DNA of 64,000 nucleotides from Simmondsia chinensis (GCA_018398585.1 JAGTTD010000008.1:9188501-9252500), one strand, 5' to 3'. Numbered from the stretch's first letter, positions 1 through 11,000 are shown. Made by a program: numbers and translations. Notes: generated by a model not told the origin, from the sequence alone.

Positions 1-103
1 CCATCCCCATCAAAGTACAATAAGCATTGAATGATCCTCAATGGTCAGAATCCATGACAGAGGAGATGCAAGCACTAGAAAGAAATCAAACATGGGATCC
101 GGT

Positions 104-304
104 GAATTCAAGTTGATTATGTTTCGTCTCTTCCTCAGAGAAAGACGATCAAACAATTCCCAATCATGGTCCTTGCGGATCGGATCATCCATATAATATA
201 CAAAGAAAAACTCCAGATATTTGATATCTTTCTCTTTGAATGAGATCTCAATTCCAGCGACGGTTTCATTAGATATCTTGCAACTAGAATCCCTCTTTTT
301 TCCG
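104..304 (-). pseudogene. ycf2: Nuclear insert of chloroplast DNA (ycf2 fragment)
   Basis: Read on the minus strand, this segment is an uninterrupted piece of the plastid Ycf2 protein: about 65 codons including [28 protein letters not shown] and [20 protein letters not shown], ending at INLNS. Ycf2 is a large, conserved plastid protein. The fragment begins and ends abruptly inside the copia reverse transcriptase frame, between WDPV (about 100) and VPLPEGNKP (about 310). It therefore replaced or was inserted into a retrotransposon already in the nucleus. No stop codon is visible in the ycf2 frame and I see no obvious substitutions, which suggests a fairly recent transfer or limited decay. It is not a functional gene: it has no start, no end and no promoter here. 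The GAATTC at the left junction is shared by both sequences. Confidence 0.88.
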
Positions 305-832
305 ATCCAGTTCCAGTTCCCTTACCAGAAGGAAATAAACCTATTGGATGTAAATGAGTATTTATGGTAAAACATAAGCTGGATGGTACAATTGATCAGT
401 ATAAAACAAAGTTGCTCGTGGTTTTACTTAAACTTATGGTATTAATTATCAGGAGACTTTTGCACCAGTAGCAAAGCTAAATACTGTTTGGATTTTATTA
501 TCTGTTGTTGCAAATTTTAATTCCCCTTACAATAGTATGATGTGAAAAATGCTTTTTTACATGGAGATTTATCCAAAGAAATTTATATGAGAATGCTACC
601 TAGGTATAGTGATTCTGGTGATACAAGTTTTGTGAGTAAGTTAAAGAAGGCATTGTATGGTTTAAAACAATCACCAAGAGCCTAGTTTGGAAGAATCCCG
701 CAAGCGTTGAAGAAATATGGCTACACTCAGGGCAATATACATCACACATTGTTTCTAAAGAGACAGAATGGTAAGATAACTGCACTTATCATTTATATGG
801 GTGACATGATTGTTATGGGTGATGATATTGAT

Positions 833-891
833 AAAGCAACATTCTCAATGCCCCAAGGGCTCCCGCCTAAGCAAGGTCTATGTTTGTTTTT

Positions 892-939
<48 letters not shown>

Positions 940-1016
940 GATGTACGCAGCCTTCAGTGAAGGGAGGCTGTTTCGGAAAACCCCCAACCTGAGGGGTGTA
1001 ACATGAGGACTTCCCA
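833..1016 (-). mobile_element. 5S rRNA-derived SINE with RTE-type tail, copy 1
   Basis: On the minus strand the element starts with the 3' end of a plant 5S rRNA gene (CTGGGAAGTCCTCATG...CACCCCT) and continues into CAGGTTGGGGG, AAACAGCC, GGCTGCGTACATC and GGGAGCCCTTGGGGCATTGAG, the tail found on the RTE LINEs at 45240-45380 and 57290-57410. It is 5' truncated within the 5S part. A perfect 12-bp target site duplication, GATGATATTGAT, flanks it at 821-832 and 1017-1028; removing the insertion and one copy restores the copia RT sequence. The C-rich stretch seen in other copies has here become a run of 45 G on the plus strand (894-938). Confidence 0.87.
894..938. repeat. 45-bp poly(G) homopolymer
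   Basis: Forty-five consecutive G residues on the plus strand lie within a SINE, at the place where the copy at 41577-41819 has only seven G before CGGATGTACGC. Such a tract could form stacked G-quadruplexes. Its exact length is uncertain because polymerases and assemblers handle such runs poorly. Confidence 0.9.
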
Positions 1017-2182
1017 GATGATATTGATGCGATGACTAAATTGGACACTTTCTTGGCATCCAAGTTTGATATGAAAGATCTTGGAGGTTTAAATTATTTT
1101 TTAGGCATCAGAGTTATCAAATTTAAGCAAGGAATATTCTTGTCACAACGAAAATATGTTCTTCACCTATTGAAGGAGATTGGTATGCTTGGTTATTAGC
1201 TTATTGATACATTTATAGAGCAAAACCATGGCCTAGGGGAACTTCCTAATCAAGCTCTTGCTGATAAGGGAAGATACCAGAGACTAGATGGCCGATTGAT
1301 TTACTTATCACACACTCGACCGGATATTGCTTATGCATTTACTATGGTAAGTCATTTTATGCATATTCGAGTGAAGTTCATATGAACGCTTTTGTAAGGA
1401 TTTTGCGGTATTTGAAATCAGCACTAGGGAAAGGCCTTATACTTTCTAAGCATACCATGTAGTTGTTTCTAGATATTGTGATTCAGATTGAGGTGCTATA
1501 GGAGAGAGACGAGGTTCAGCAACTGGGGTACTTTGCTTTTATTGGAGGTAATGTAGTAACATGGAAGAGTAAAAAACATAAGGTTGTTTCATTGTCCAGT
1601 ATAGAAGCTGAATACAAGGCAATGGTTAAAGGGATTCAGGAACTATTGTGGCTGAAACGACATATGGAGGAGCTTGGTTTTCCTCCTAACAGAGCTATGA
1701 ATTTATATTGTGACAATCAATCAGCAATCAAGATTGTAGAGAATCCTATTGAACTTGACTGAACTAAACATGTGCAGATTAATCGCAATTTCATATATGA
1801 GAAGCTTTAAGAGAAAATTGTTGCAGTTCCGTATGTGAAGACTAAAGAATAGCTGGCTAATATTCTGTCCAAGGCCGTTGCCAGTAAAGCTTTCAATGAC
1901 TCATCAAGCTGGACATGAATGATATCTATGCTCCACGTTGAGGGGGAGTGTTTGAGTGAGTCATGTTGTTGTAATTGATTGTAGTTAGGTTGTATTGATT
2001 GTAATTACCTTGTAATTGCAGAAATTCGAGTATTTTTAGGGATTCTGATTATTTTCCTAATTTAGCTAGTTGACTATTGGATTGTAGCATTATAAATACC
2101 TCCTAAAGAGATGAATATATCATTAAGCTCCAATTTACCCAAGCCTACACTGTTTTGGCTGCTTATTCTTTGTAGAAAAGCA

Positions 2183-3030
2183 TTACGAGTATTAAGTAAT
2201 TGTTAGTAGCTTTTTTTTATTACGGTGTCCATTCTTCACTTGTTTATTCATATCCAGGTTGGAGGATGTATCCAATATTATTAATTCGGTTCCGAGCTAA
2301 TGGGCATAACGAAATCAAATAGCTAAGTTACAAAGATTAACCAACTTGTCATAAATTTTTTTTTTTTTAACAGCTACATTTGATGTTTTGAGTATATTAG
2401 TTAAGGTTCACACAATCGAAACAATTTTCAATTTAATCAACCTAACCATCAATGCTCAATAAGTAAAATCAAACAATAGGAAACAGATTGAGGCATATTA
2501 ACATCGAATAATATTTGCTGCATTATTATGTTCTTTAGATATCATAAATATATAACACTCACTATTTTAGCTTTACAAAAGTGTACAACACGTATATCAT
2601 AAGCTTAATTAAATAGAATCAAAAAGAAAAGAATACATGAAACCAATGACATTTCATGGAGGAAACATGGGTTTCAATCTTTATAAACTTTTGATGATCT
2701 TGGTTGGATCTAAAGTGACCAAAGATAAGGGAAAAAGTGACAGTTTGAAAACATGATCATGGATTTGAAAATCATGCACTTAAAAAAGGCAAGAAAAGCT
2801 ATGATGTCTCTGTTTTTTGGAGCTAGCTTTTTTGACATTATGGTGGGGTTGTTACAAAATTGTATGCCCATCTACCTAGAGCATGGTTGGCTGGAGCTAG
2901 CACAACTTTAGTACGAAAAAGAAACTAATACTCATTCCCACAACTTTGATGAAAAGAGGAACAACATGCACTTGGCTGCGCCATGGTGTCCAATGGTTTT
3001 CTTCATTTGTGTAAGAACTCTTTTTTATAA
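2183..3030. other. AT-rich intergenic stretch
   Basis: I see no gene, RNA or recognisable repeat here. The sequence is AT-rich with short homopolymers such as the T run near 2359. Confidence 0.5.
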
Positions 3031-3447
3031 GGGTTTTTCCCAAAAAAACTACCTAGATTTTAAAGTTTTCAAAGCCACATCTAAATTTTTCAATATCACA
3101 TTTTAATGTAACGCCGTCAACATCTGTTAGTTTTTGCTGATATGGCATTTTAAAAAAAATAATTTTTTAAAATATAAAAATTATCTTATAAATATTTATA
3201 AAATTTTTAGATATTTAAATTTTTTTTAAATATTTTAAAATTATTTTAAATGTAAATCAAAATTTTTTTAATTAGTTTTTTCAAAAGCTATGCCAACAAA
3301 AACTAACGGATGTAAATGGTGTTAACTTTAAGGTGTGACATTGAAATTTTTTTTGAAATTTTAGGTTTTACTTTGAAAAATGAAAAAATCTAGATGGTTT
3401 CTTGAAACCGCACCTAAAATTTATGTGTTTTTCAATATAAAAAACTG
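3031..3447. mobile_element. Foldback MITE-like element
   Basis: Two arms of roughly 110-130 bp face each other. The left arm includes CACATCTAAATTTTTCAATATCACA and AACATCTGTTAGTTTTTG; the right arm contains the reverse complements around 3295-3400 (CAAAAACTAACGGATGT, TGTGACATTGAAA, AAAATCTAGATGG). The middle (3150-3270) is almost pure A/T. TTTTTATAA occurs at both edges (3022-3030 and 3448-3456), which would be a 9-bp duplication of the Mutator kind, but in such AT-rich DNA it may be chance. It has no coding capacity. The arms are imperfect, so the copy is old. Confidence 0.55.
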
Positions 3448-4013
3448 TTTTTATAAATTTTGTTTTAGAGAAAATTTACTTTAGGTACTCTTTGGTTAAC
3501 TAATATACTTTTTAGCTAGTTTGAGCTTTAAAATATTTTTGAATACTATCCAAAACATTTAGTTACAAGTTTTCCGAGCACCGTCCTTGATCTACTGGGA
3601 TTCCGTTTGCTCTTACTGAAGCAGCACCAAATTTAAATTAAAAAAAAAAAGAAAAATATCTAAAATATAAGTTAAATAAGGGTAAAAAAGTCATTGAAGT
3701 TTAAAACAGTTCCAAAATTTAAAAAGAAATCTAAAACAAGTTCAAAAAAAAAAATAATAAATAAAATAACTGAAGTCCCTTTACCGCTACACCTTGATGA
3801 TGTCGTCGACCACCGTCCCGCACCGGAGCGAGGGTGAGAAAAAGGCCTATGACGTCAATGATGGGCGGGGGTATGCTGGCGATGGCACCGTTGGAAGAGT
3901 GGAGGCCAGCACAGCGCTGGGGGTGGGGGAGTCCTTCGACGAAACAGGAGTGGCAGCAATGGTGGTGACAATGATGGTGGCAGGATGTCCGAGGTAGTGT
4001 TAGAGGAAGAGAA
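3448..4013. other. Intergenic DNA with a GC-rich block
   Basis: AT-rich DNA is followed by an abruptly GC-rich block at about 3782-3995. A 67-codon plus-strand frame (3794-3997) crosses the block, but its composition (simple G-rich codons) and lack of any recognisable motif do not support a gene. It may be a fragment of an unrelated gene or element left beside the copia insertion that starts at 4014. Confidence 0.4.
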
Positions 4014-4185
4014 TATTAGAGCAACCTTCTAGATTATTCCTTGCCTAGGGTTAGCTTAGGATTTACCTTTTTACCCTTGATTTATGTAACCCTAGGGATA
4101 TTGTTAGTCTTTTGTCACTTGTGCTTTTCCTATATAAAGAGGCTTGATTGTACCTTTTCATCATCATCAATAATAGAGTTTCACA
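4014..4185 (+). repeat. 5' LTR of copia element
   Basis: This 172-bp LTR contains a TATATAAAGAGG promoter box near 4131 and is closely matched by 6621-6794. The CATCATCATCAATAATAGAG block just before the end is conserved in both copies. Confidence 0.88.
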
Positions 4186-4209
4186 TGGTATCAGAGCTAT
4201 CTCTCTAAA

Positions 4210-4713
4210 ATGGCACGGACACTATTAATTCATTCAAAACCTCCTTATGAATTTTGGGATGATGCCTTTTGTACGGCATGTTTTACTATAAATCGTCTCC
4301 CAACGCCAACACTTTCAAATCTCTCTCCCTTTCAAAAGCTTTTTCGTACAAACCCTGACTACAAACTTTTTTGTGTCTTTGGGTGTGCTTGTTATCCAAA
4401 CATCATATCCCGTGCCCCTCACAAATTGGCCCCACGGTCCACTCCTTGCATTTTCTTAGGGTATGCGGCGCGATACAAAGGATATCGTTGTTTTGACCCC
4501 ATCAACAAACGAATGTACATAAATAAGCATGTTGTTTTTGATGAGTCTATTTTTCCTTATAATGCCCCAATTCATTCCACCGAACCCTCTACCAATACCA
4601 CAACAACCTCACCCTTAGTCATTCACACATCTAATTCACAATGGTCTCCACATAATCCCACAAGTTCAATCACGGCCCCGCCACCCGTGCCCATGGCCTC
4701 GGCTGGAACATAG
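4210..4713 (+). pseudogene. copia integrase C-terminal part
   Basis: This 167-codon frame matches the C-terminal half of copia integrase. Visible motifs are RTLLIHSKPPYEFWDDAF, NRLPTPTLSNLSPFQKLF, the conserved FGCACYP block, PCIFLGYAARYKGYRCFDP, and MYINKHVVFDE. The zinc-binding and DDE catalytic parts that should precede it are absent, because the deletion joins the primer-site leader directly to this point. It ends at a TAG (4711-4713), beyond which the same frame continues as a Pro/Ser/Thr-rich linker to another TAG (4927-4929) and then into reverse transcriptase. It cannot make an active enzyme. Confidence 0.85.
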
Positions 4714-4929
4714 GCTCTCCCTTCCCCTACTGCGGTCTCCTCCCCTGCCCACCCTGATGTGGTCCTCCCGGTGCTGGTCTCTACCGCGCCTCTCCCGGAT
4801 CCAACCATAACCGAAACCAGCCCTCACCTGAGCCCCAACCCCACCTCCCAATGCATGTCTCCAGCACCTAGTCCTCCTCTGAAGCCCCCGCCCGCTTCAC
4901 CCGACATCAGTACCCAACTAGGTCACTAG

Positions 4930-5736
4930 GTGGTCACCCACCCGCCTCAGGCTGAGCCCCACCCGAACCCCGTTCCCGCGACTCGCGACCTCAATACCCA
5001 TCCGATGCTCACCCGCCTCAAAAGTGGCATTCGTAAAACCAAGTACCCACTTTCCCTATCGTCCATAACTGTCATACAGGAGCCAACGTGTTACTCACAG
5101 GCTGTGAAAAACCCGAAGTGGCAAGAGGCCATGGTGGATGAATTCAATGCTCTAATGCTCAATAACACCTGGGATCTTGTTCCTTTTGACCCGCCTAAGA
5201 ACATTGTAGGAAGCACTTGGAAATACGGAGTTAAGTATAAAGCGGATGGTTCGGTTGAGAGGTTCAAGGCTCGACTTTTTTCCCAAGGCCTTCATCAACA
5301 TGAAGGACTTGACTACAAGGAGACCTTTAGCCCCGTCGTCAAACTTGCCACCATCCGTTTCATACTTACCCTTGCTATTACACATAACTGGCTAATTCAG
5401 CAGCTGGATGTTAAAAACGCTTTCCTACATGGTCAGCTTAAGGAAGAAGTTTATATGAGACAACCTAAGGGCTTTATACATTCCAAGTATCCTAATCACA
5501 TATGTCGATTGAGGAAGGCGCTATATGGTCTGAAACAAGCACCTCGAGCTTGGTTCCAACGGTTTAGTGCATTCTTATTTAGTCTTGGTTTTATATGTTG
5601 TCGTGTTGACCCTTCTCTATTTATCCATAAAACCCCAACCCATCTCACCTGCCTTCTTCTATATGTGGATGACATAATCCTCACTGGCACCAACGCCTCT
5701 CAGCTTCACACCCTCATCCAATCTCTCTCATCCTAA
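4930..5736 (+). pseudogene. copia reverse transcriptase (broken)
   Basis: This 268-codon frame contains most of the copia reverse transcriptase: [91 protein letters not shown], and the catalytic YVDDIILTG near residue 245. It follows an in-frame TAG at 4927 and ends at a TAA (5734-5736) in place of a codon just before FVMKDLGPLHFFLG. A deletion and frameshift near 5790 then moves the frame by one base into the RNase H part. The catalytic aspartates are intact, so damage is confined to stops and the shift. Confidence 0.87.
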
Positions 5737-5752
5737 TTTGTCATGAAAGACC

Positions 5753-6612
5753 TTGGCCCATTACACTTCTTCCTTGGTATTCAGCGCACCGTACTTCCCA
5801 CTACTTATTCCTCTCCCAACACAGTACACTGTTGACCTTCTCACTAAACACAATATGGCTGACGCTAAACCCATCAAAACTCCCATACCCACCCGAGCAC
5901 ACCTCACCTTAAGTGAAGGCGACATTCTGGAGGATCCTACTGAGTACAGGAGTGCTGTGGGCTCTCTTCAATATCTGACCATGACCCGCCCCGACATATG
6001 CTACGCTGTTAACCTCGTCTCCCAGTTCATGCATGCTTCACGCACCTCTCATTGGCAAGCAGTCAAATGCATCCTCAGGTACCTCAAGGCTACCCCTGAC
6101 CATGGTCTTCTCCTCTGCCCTGCCCCTTGCCTCCTCATTACTGCCTTTGCTGGTGCTGATTGGGGAGGCTGTCTCGACACACGCTGCTCCACCACAGGTT
6201 ATGCTGTCTACCTCGGCCCAAATCTCATCTCATGGCGTGCCAAGAAGCAAGCTATCGTCTCCAAATCCACCACGGAATCAGAATACAGGGCTGTCGCTCA
6301 AGCCGTAGCTGAGAGTGACTGGATCCGGTATATCATGAGAGATCTTGGCATTCGACATCCAGGACCGATACTCATATATTGTGACAATGTGTCTGCTTCT
6401 TATCTTGCTGCTAACCAGGTATCCAATGATCGAAGCAAGCACGTTGATGTTGATTTTCACTATGTTCGTGAAAAGGTACTCAAGGGCGATCTTCAAGTAC
6501 TCTACACTCCTACCACCAAATAGGTTGCTGATATTCTAACCAAAGGTCTCCCTGCTGACAATTTTCTACAACACAAGACCAATCTTCGCATGCTTCCACC
6601 CCGCTCAGATTG
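5753..6612 (+). pseudogene. copia RNase H and connection domain (broken)
   Basis: From about 5840 this frame reads as the connection and RNase H part of copia Pol: YRSAVGSLQYLTMTRPDICY, VKCILRYLKATPDHGLLL, DWGGCLDTRCSTTGY, SWRAKKQAIVSKSTTESEYR, the CDNVSASYLAANQV block and RSKHVDVDFHYVREKV. A TAG at 6521-6523 interrupts it just before VADILTKGLP, the usual C-terminal block, and the frame then runs to a TGA near 6612. The first 30 or so codons are out of the ancestral frame because of the upstream shift. RNase H motifs are otherwise well kept. Confidence 0.85.
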
Positions 6613-6620
6613 AGGGGGCC

Positions 6621-6794
6621 TATTAGAGCAACCTTCTAGATTATTCCTTGATCTAGGGTTAGCTCAGGATTTAGCCTTTTACCCCTTGACTTATGTAACC
6701 CTAGGGGCATTGTTAGTCTTTTGTCACTTGTACTTTTCCTATATAAAGAGGCTTGATTGTACCTTTTCATCATCATCAATAATAGAGTTTCACA
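6621..6794 (+). repeat. 3' LTR of copia element
   Basis: A direct repeat of 4014-4185 with a few substitutions. It follows the polypurine tract directly and carries the same TATATAAAGAGG box near 6740. Confidence 0.88.
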
Positions 6795-8980
6795 AAGAAA
6801 AAAATAAGGTTCATTTTGGCACATGAAATTGGAATTTGATTATGAAATTTTAATTCTATTTTCAATTCTGGTGGATTTCAAATTCCATTGTTTAGTTTAT
6901 CATAAGAATTGAAGGTTAGAATTATAATTTCATAATAATTGGAATCATTAAGGGTTTTTGGTCAGTTCAGTTGGAGTATTTCGAGTTTTGAATCAACTAC
7001 GGTTGGATTTTGATCGGAGCGGTTCATATTGCGTTCAAATTATTTTGGCCAGAGCGATTCACTTTGAGTTTGAAATATTTGATTTTCGAGTCAAATGGGG
7101 CCGAGTATCGCGTCGAATTATTTAGTGTTCAAGTTACCTCAGATTTTTAATTAATCGGGTTAGGTCGATTTGGGGTTTAGGCTAATTATGATCAGGTTTG
7201 AGTTCATTTAGATCATTTCAAGCTCGAGTTATCTTGGGTTTGGGACAAATGAGTTGTATCATTTCAAATTACAAGTCCTCTTAGGCTGAGTTTGAGATGG
7301 GTTGGGTCATTTTGAGAATGGGTCGTATTAAGTTTTGGGTCAATATGGTTGGATCATTTCCACTTCGACTCAACTTGTTTACATCACATTCAAGTCAAGT
7401 AATTTTATTTTCTAGATTTGTGTCATCTCAAGTTTCGGATCAATCGGGTTGGATCACTTTGGACTTTGAGCTAAAGTGATTCCATTTATTTCAAGTTCAA
7501 GTCATTCAAATTGGGCCATTTCGAGGTTTGGGTCAAATTTTAAGTTGTGTCTAAGTTTTTCAATTTTGAGTCATCTTAGATTTGAGTTAATTAAGTGAGG
7601 TCGTTTTGGGTTTTCGGTCAAATAGAGTTAATATAAAATTGTAATTCTTTACCCCTACCCCAAGAAATTTAAGAGTATGAATTTTAGTTAAAATATAATT
7701 CTATGGAATTAGACAGTGGAATTGTAGCTCTAATTCTAGCAAATAAACAAAACAACAAAATTGGAACTATGGGTCCCAATTTCTGCCCCAAATTTTATGC
7801 TCCAAACACAGTCTAAGGATATTTTTGTGATTTAGTCAAAATATTAAAGGTGTTTTGCTCTTTTGATTAAATAATTTATGTTCCAAATATTTTCTTTTTT
7901 TCAAAGTATCACGTAATAAAAATTAATGGCTAAAGAATATTGTTGCATAGAGGGTACCTAGAAAAAAAATAAATAACAAAGTATAAGGTACCTTAAAAAA
8001 CATGATTACTTGAAAATTATATATCTCAACCAAACTTTTTCTTCGTTTTATAAACGCAATACTTTTCTAAAAGTGGAAGAAATGAGACTTGAGATTACAT
8101 TTACGAGAGAGAGTGAAATTAGCACTGAATCCCTCATGATATGAGAAATCAATCATTGAACTATTTCTAAATATAAAATATATATCTCTAGAGATTCTTT
8201 AGGAATTCTCTTCTTTCAATAAATGGAAATTTTTTGTACAAAATCTTATTTGACTGTTTGATCAAAAAAAAAAAAAAAAATCTTAATTGACTGATGAAGA
8301 AGAACAAACCCCATATTAATTGTGGCCACATTGCTCAAGAATCAAGCAGGGCAAGACATAAACCCAACTAAGCAACCCAAGTAACAACTTGGGACCTCCC
8401 AAAATTTTATGATTTATGTTTTTAAAGTTTTAATTGTTAATATTAAAAAGTTTTATTATTAAGATTTTTATAATTCATTGTTTTAGTATTATAAAATTTT
8501 ATTACACATGAAGGGCTTCATTTGAAGCGTTTCTTCAGAGACCCAAAAATGTCTTGACCGGCTCTAGATTCAACGGCTCCATATCGGGCCACATTGAAAG
8601 ACCACGCGCAGGCCAAACATGCAGCCAGATGTTTGTCACTACCCACCAACCGCCTGCCGCCCTCCATTGTATATATTTTTCGCAGTCCCTCTCTTTTTAC
8701 TAAAAACTACAAATAGTTTTTTACTATTCATAAATCAAAAACTAAAAATAGGAAACAAAAATAAACATGTCCTAAGTACTTTATTTGTGTTCAAAAAAAA
8801 AAAAAACTTTATTCGTATTTTTTAAATCGTTTAGAAGTTTAAAATTAGATTTTAAAATTAATGTATTATTTTTTTTCTCTTTTTAGTCAAACTAAGAAGA
8901 AACAAAAAATAAAAAATAAAAATCATTTATAAATATACTTTTTAATTTCTAAAAATTTAAAATCTATAAATAAAAAAAGC
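6795..8980. other. Intergenic DNA with a degenerate repeat field
   Basis: No gene is visible. From about 6950 to 7625 the DNA is a very degenerate tandem repeat built on phrases such as GGGTTGGGTCATTT, TTTGGGTCAA and TTTCAAGTTCAAGTC, with no exact period. The remainder is AT-rich with an A run near 8265 and no recognisable element. The small frames here are not convincing as genes. Confidence 0.5.
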
Positions 8981-9135
8981 CTCCCGGGAAGTCCTCGTAT
9001 TGTACCCCTCAGGTTGGGGGTTCTCGGAAACAGCTTCCCTTCAGGGTGTTACTCTAAAGGAAGAAAGCTGCGTACATCCACCTTCTAGACTCTACTTAGA
9101 CAGAAGCCCTTGGGGCATTAAGAATGTTGCTTAAA
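8981..9135 (+). mobile_element. 5S rRNA-derived SINE with RTE-type tail, copy 2
   Basis: In plus orientation this copy starts inside the 5S part (CCTCCCGGGAAGTCCTCG, then TACCCCTCAGGTTGGGGG) and continues through TCTCGGAAACAGC, AGCTGCGTACATCC and GAAGCCCTTGGGGCATTAAG, ending ATGTTGCTT. It is 5' truncated. A-rich flanks prevent a confident target duplication, although AAATAAAAAA at the left and AAACAAAAAA at the right are similar. Confidence 0.82.
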
Positions 9136-9479
9136 CAAAAAATCAATATCAAAGAGGGCTTTAGTAGCTCCTATTGTTTGTCAATATGACTTCATCAAAC
9201 ATACATAGACTTGAATACGTAAGCTACACCAATTAAAATTAGCATATGATTAGGAATTGCATAAATAAAGCATTAAACTAGAAATTTTAATTCGATAGGC
9301 TCCTTGGCAATGTATAGCCTGCGTGGTCCACTATGAAAGGCACCCATGTTCCATTTAATTTTTTATTTTGCTTCCCGAAATATTTAATGATGATTTGTGC
9401 CAAGAAGAAAACTTGACTAACTTGATCTAATTCATACATTAGTGTATTCATATACATAAGTAACTACAGTTGGAAAAAA

Positions 9480-10005
9480 GTGTGACCCGACCCGATGACC
9501 TGACCCATTTGACCCACTACCTAATCTGACCCTAATTCAAAAAATTTTAAATTTGTTGGGACTCAAACCCGGAAAATGAACTGGCCCAAATTTGACCCCA
9601 CCCTAACTTGACCCGACCCGAGCTGACCCAAAAAGGCCCGACTTGTGATGACCCGAACCATTCTCGTCCTATATTCCAAATTGACCTAATAAAAGTCCAT
9701 TTTATCACATAATCTAAATAAAATACTAATTATAGTCATTTTGTTTTGTAGTTTTAATTATAACTTTTAAGGTTCAATAAATATATTATCAAAATAATCT
9801 GATGAGTCAATTTAAAATCCGAGTTGACCTAAGGTTACTTGACCCCAGGTTAACCCGACCCAAGGTTGATCCGACCCAATGACAACCTCAATCAAGACTG
9901 ACCCAAACCCAAGTCTGACCTGAACCGATTCTGACCCAACTCGTGATAGACCCGATGTGACATTAATTCAACCCCAACCTTACCCGATCCGACCCGATTG
10001 GGAGG
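9480..10005. repeat. Degenerate GACCCGACCC-type repeat field
   Basis: About 500 bp are dominated by variants of GACCCGACCC, TGACCCGA and TTGACCC with no constant period, interrupted by an AT-rich patch near 9670-9790. It is non-coding and resembles the field at 6950-7625 in style but not in sequence. Confidence 0.6.
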
Positions 10006-10619
10006 TCTATAATGCTGAAAAACAATTTAAAAGGACACAACATTTATTAAATTGAATTAAATCATAGTACTCTGAGTTTTGCAAATTAATTGCTAATTTT
10101 ACGATTTTATTTTATTTATTTATTTTTTTTGTCTGTCTGTCTCTCGGAGTGAAATAATGTTTTCATTCCAAAAACTAACATACGATGGGTATAATATCAC
10201 ACCATTAGGACAAATTTTGACTATAGCTAAAATACCTCTGGCCTGTACCCCTCACGTGACCCCAAGGTCTCTGTATAATTATGAGGAACCCCACGATTGA
10301 GGGTGCCCTCTTGTATATTTATAATAGATTAATATAGGCTTCCAAGTTCAACAGGCCAATATGCATGTTATCATGACCGCTTATACGTATATTTTAATAC
10401 TCCCCCTTAATCACAGTAGGAGGAAACTGGATGCGAAAATTGTTCTTCAACTATAGAAACAAATGCCCGGGGAAGACTCTCTGTGAAGATATTTGCAATA
10501 TGTTGAGACAAAGAGATGTGGAGAACACGGATAAGGCCCATATGAACACGCTCAAGAATAAAATGAATATCAATCTCCACATACTTGCGGCCATGTTGAA
10601 CCGGGGTGGTATACCATGG

Positions 10620-11000
10620 TAGCTTTACGAAGAAAGATACTCAATTCACAAAGAAGAGATTGCAACCAACAACACTCTGAAACAGCATTTGCCATAGCAC
10701 GGTATTTAGCCTTTGCACTAGAACATGAAACGGTTTGCTATCATTTTGAAACCCATGAAATGATATTACCACTAAGAAACACACAGAAACCAGATGTAGA
10801 GTGACGGGTATCAATACAACCGGCCAAGTCAACATCAGAATATGCGAGAAGCCGATCAGTACTAGAGGAGGAAATGAAAAAACCATGATCTAATATACCT
10901 TTAATATAGCGAAGGATGCATTTTACAGTCGCCCACATAGCATAAATAAAAAGACACATCTGCTGAACCACATAAGAGATGTCAGGATGCGTGAAAGTGA
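10620..11000 (-). pseudogene. copia RNase H region (minus strand)
   Basis: Minus-strand translation gives VKCILRYIKGILDHGFF, SDVDLAGCIDTRHSTSGFCVFLSGN and ISWVSK. After a frame change it continues with VSCSSAE and YRAMA-like residues of the RNase H catalytic block near 10690. The block order (RYIKG, D.AGC.DTRHSTSG, ISW.SK) is diagnostic of copia. At least one frameshift and a stop separate the two parts, so it is not functional. Confidence 0.8.

Larger units (their letters stand above)
1..2182 (+). mobile_element. Degenerate Ty1/copia retrotransposon, 3' half
   Basis: The fragment encodes the copia reverse transcriptase and RNase H region in many broken frames. Visible pieces in order are the RT entry ([14 protein letters not shown] at about 50-100), [13 protein letters not shown] near 310, [11 protein letters not shown] near 540, [14 protein letters not shown] near 645, DMKDLGGLNYFLGI near 1070, and the RNase H block LYCDNQSAIKIVENP near 1705. 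In-frame stops and frameshifts occur throughout, so it is dead. A polypurine tract (TTGAGGGGGAG, 1939-1948) is followed at 1949 by TGTTTGAG, the probable 3' LTR start; the LTR carries TATAAATA near 2090 and probably ends near 2182. The 5' half lies outside the window. Two later insertions interrupt it: a chloroplast fragment (104-304) and a SINE (833-1016). Confidence 0.9.
4014..6794 (+). mobile_element. Ty1/copia element with two short LTRs and a large internal deletion
   Basis: Two near-identical LTRs (4014-4185 and 6621-6794) start TATTAGAGCAACC and end GAGTTTCACA. A tRNA-iMet-type primer site TGGTATCAGAGC (4186-4197) directly follows the left LTR and a polypurine tract TTGAGGGGGCC (6610-6620) precedes the right one. 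Flanks GAGAA (4009-4013) and AAGAA (6795-6799) look like a 5-bp duplication with one mismatch. About ten bases after the primer site the sequence jumps into the end of integrase, so gag, protease and the integrase core are missing. The rest of pol is present but carries stops and one frameshift. It is non-autonomous and dead, yet its termini are intact. Confidence 0.9.

Noticed and set aside
104..304. A nuclear-encoded functional Ycf2 gene
   Set aside because: Only about 65 codons are present, without ends, inside a dead retrotransposon.
707..1063. Overlapping frames on both strands with long Gly or Pro runs
   Set aside because: They are translations of the 45-G homopolymer inside a SINE, not proteins.
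3794..3997. Small GC-rich gene
   Set aside because: No motif, low-complexity composition, no context; kept only as a GC-rich block.
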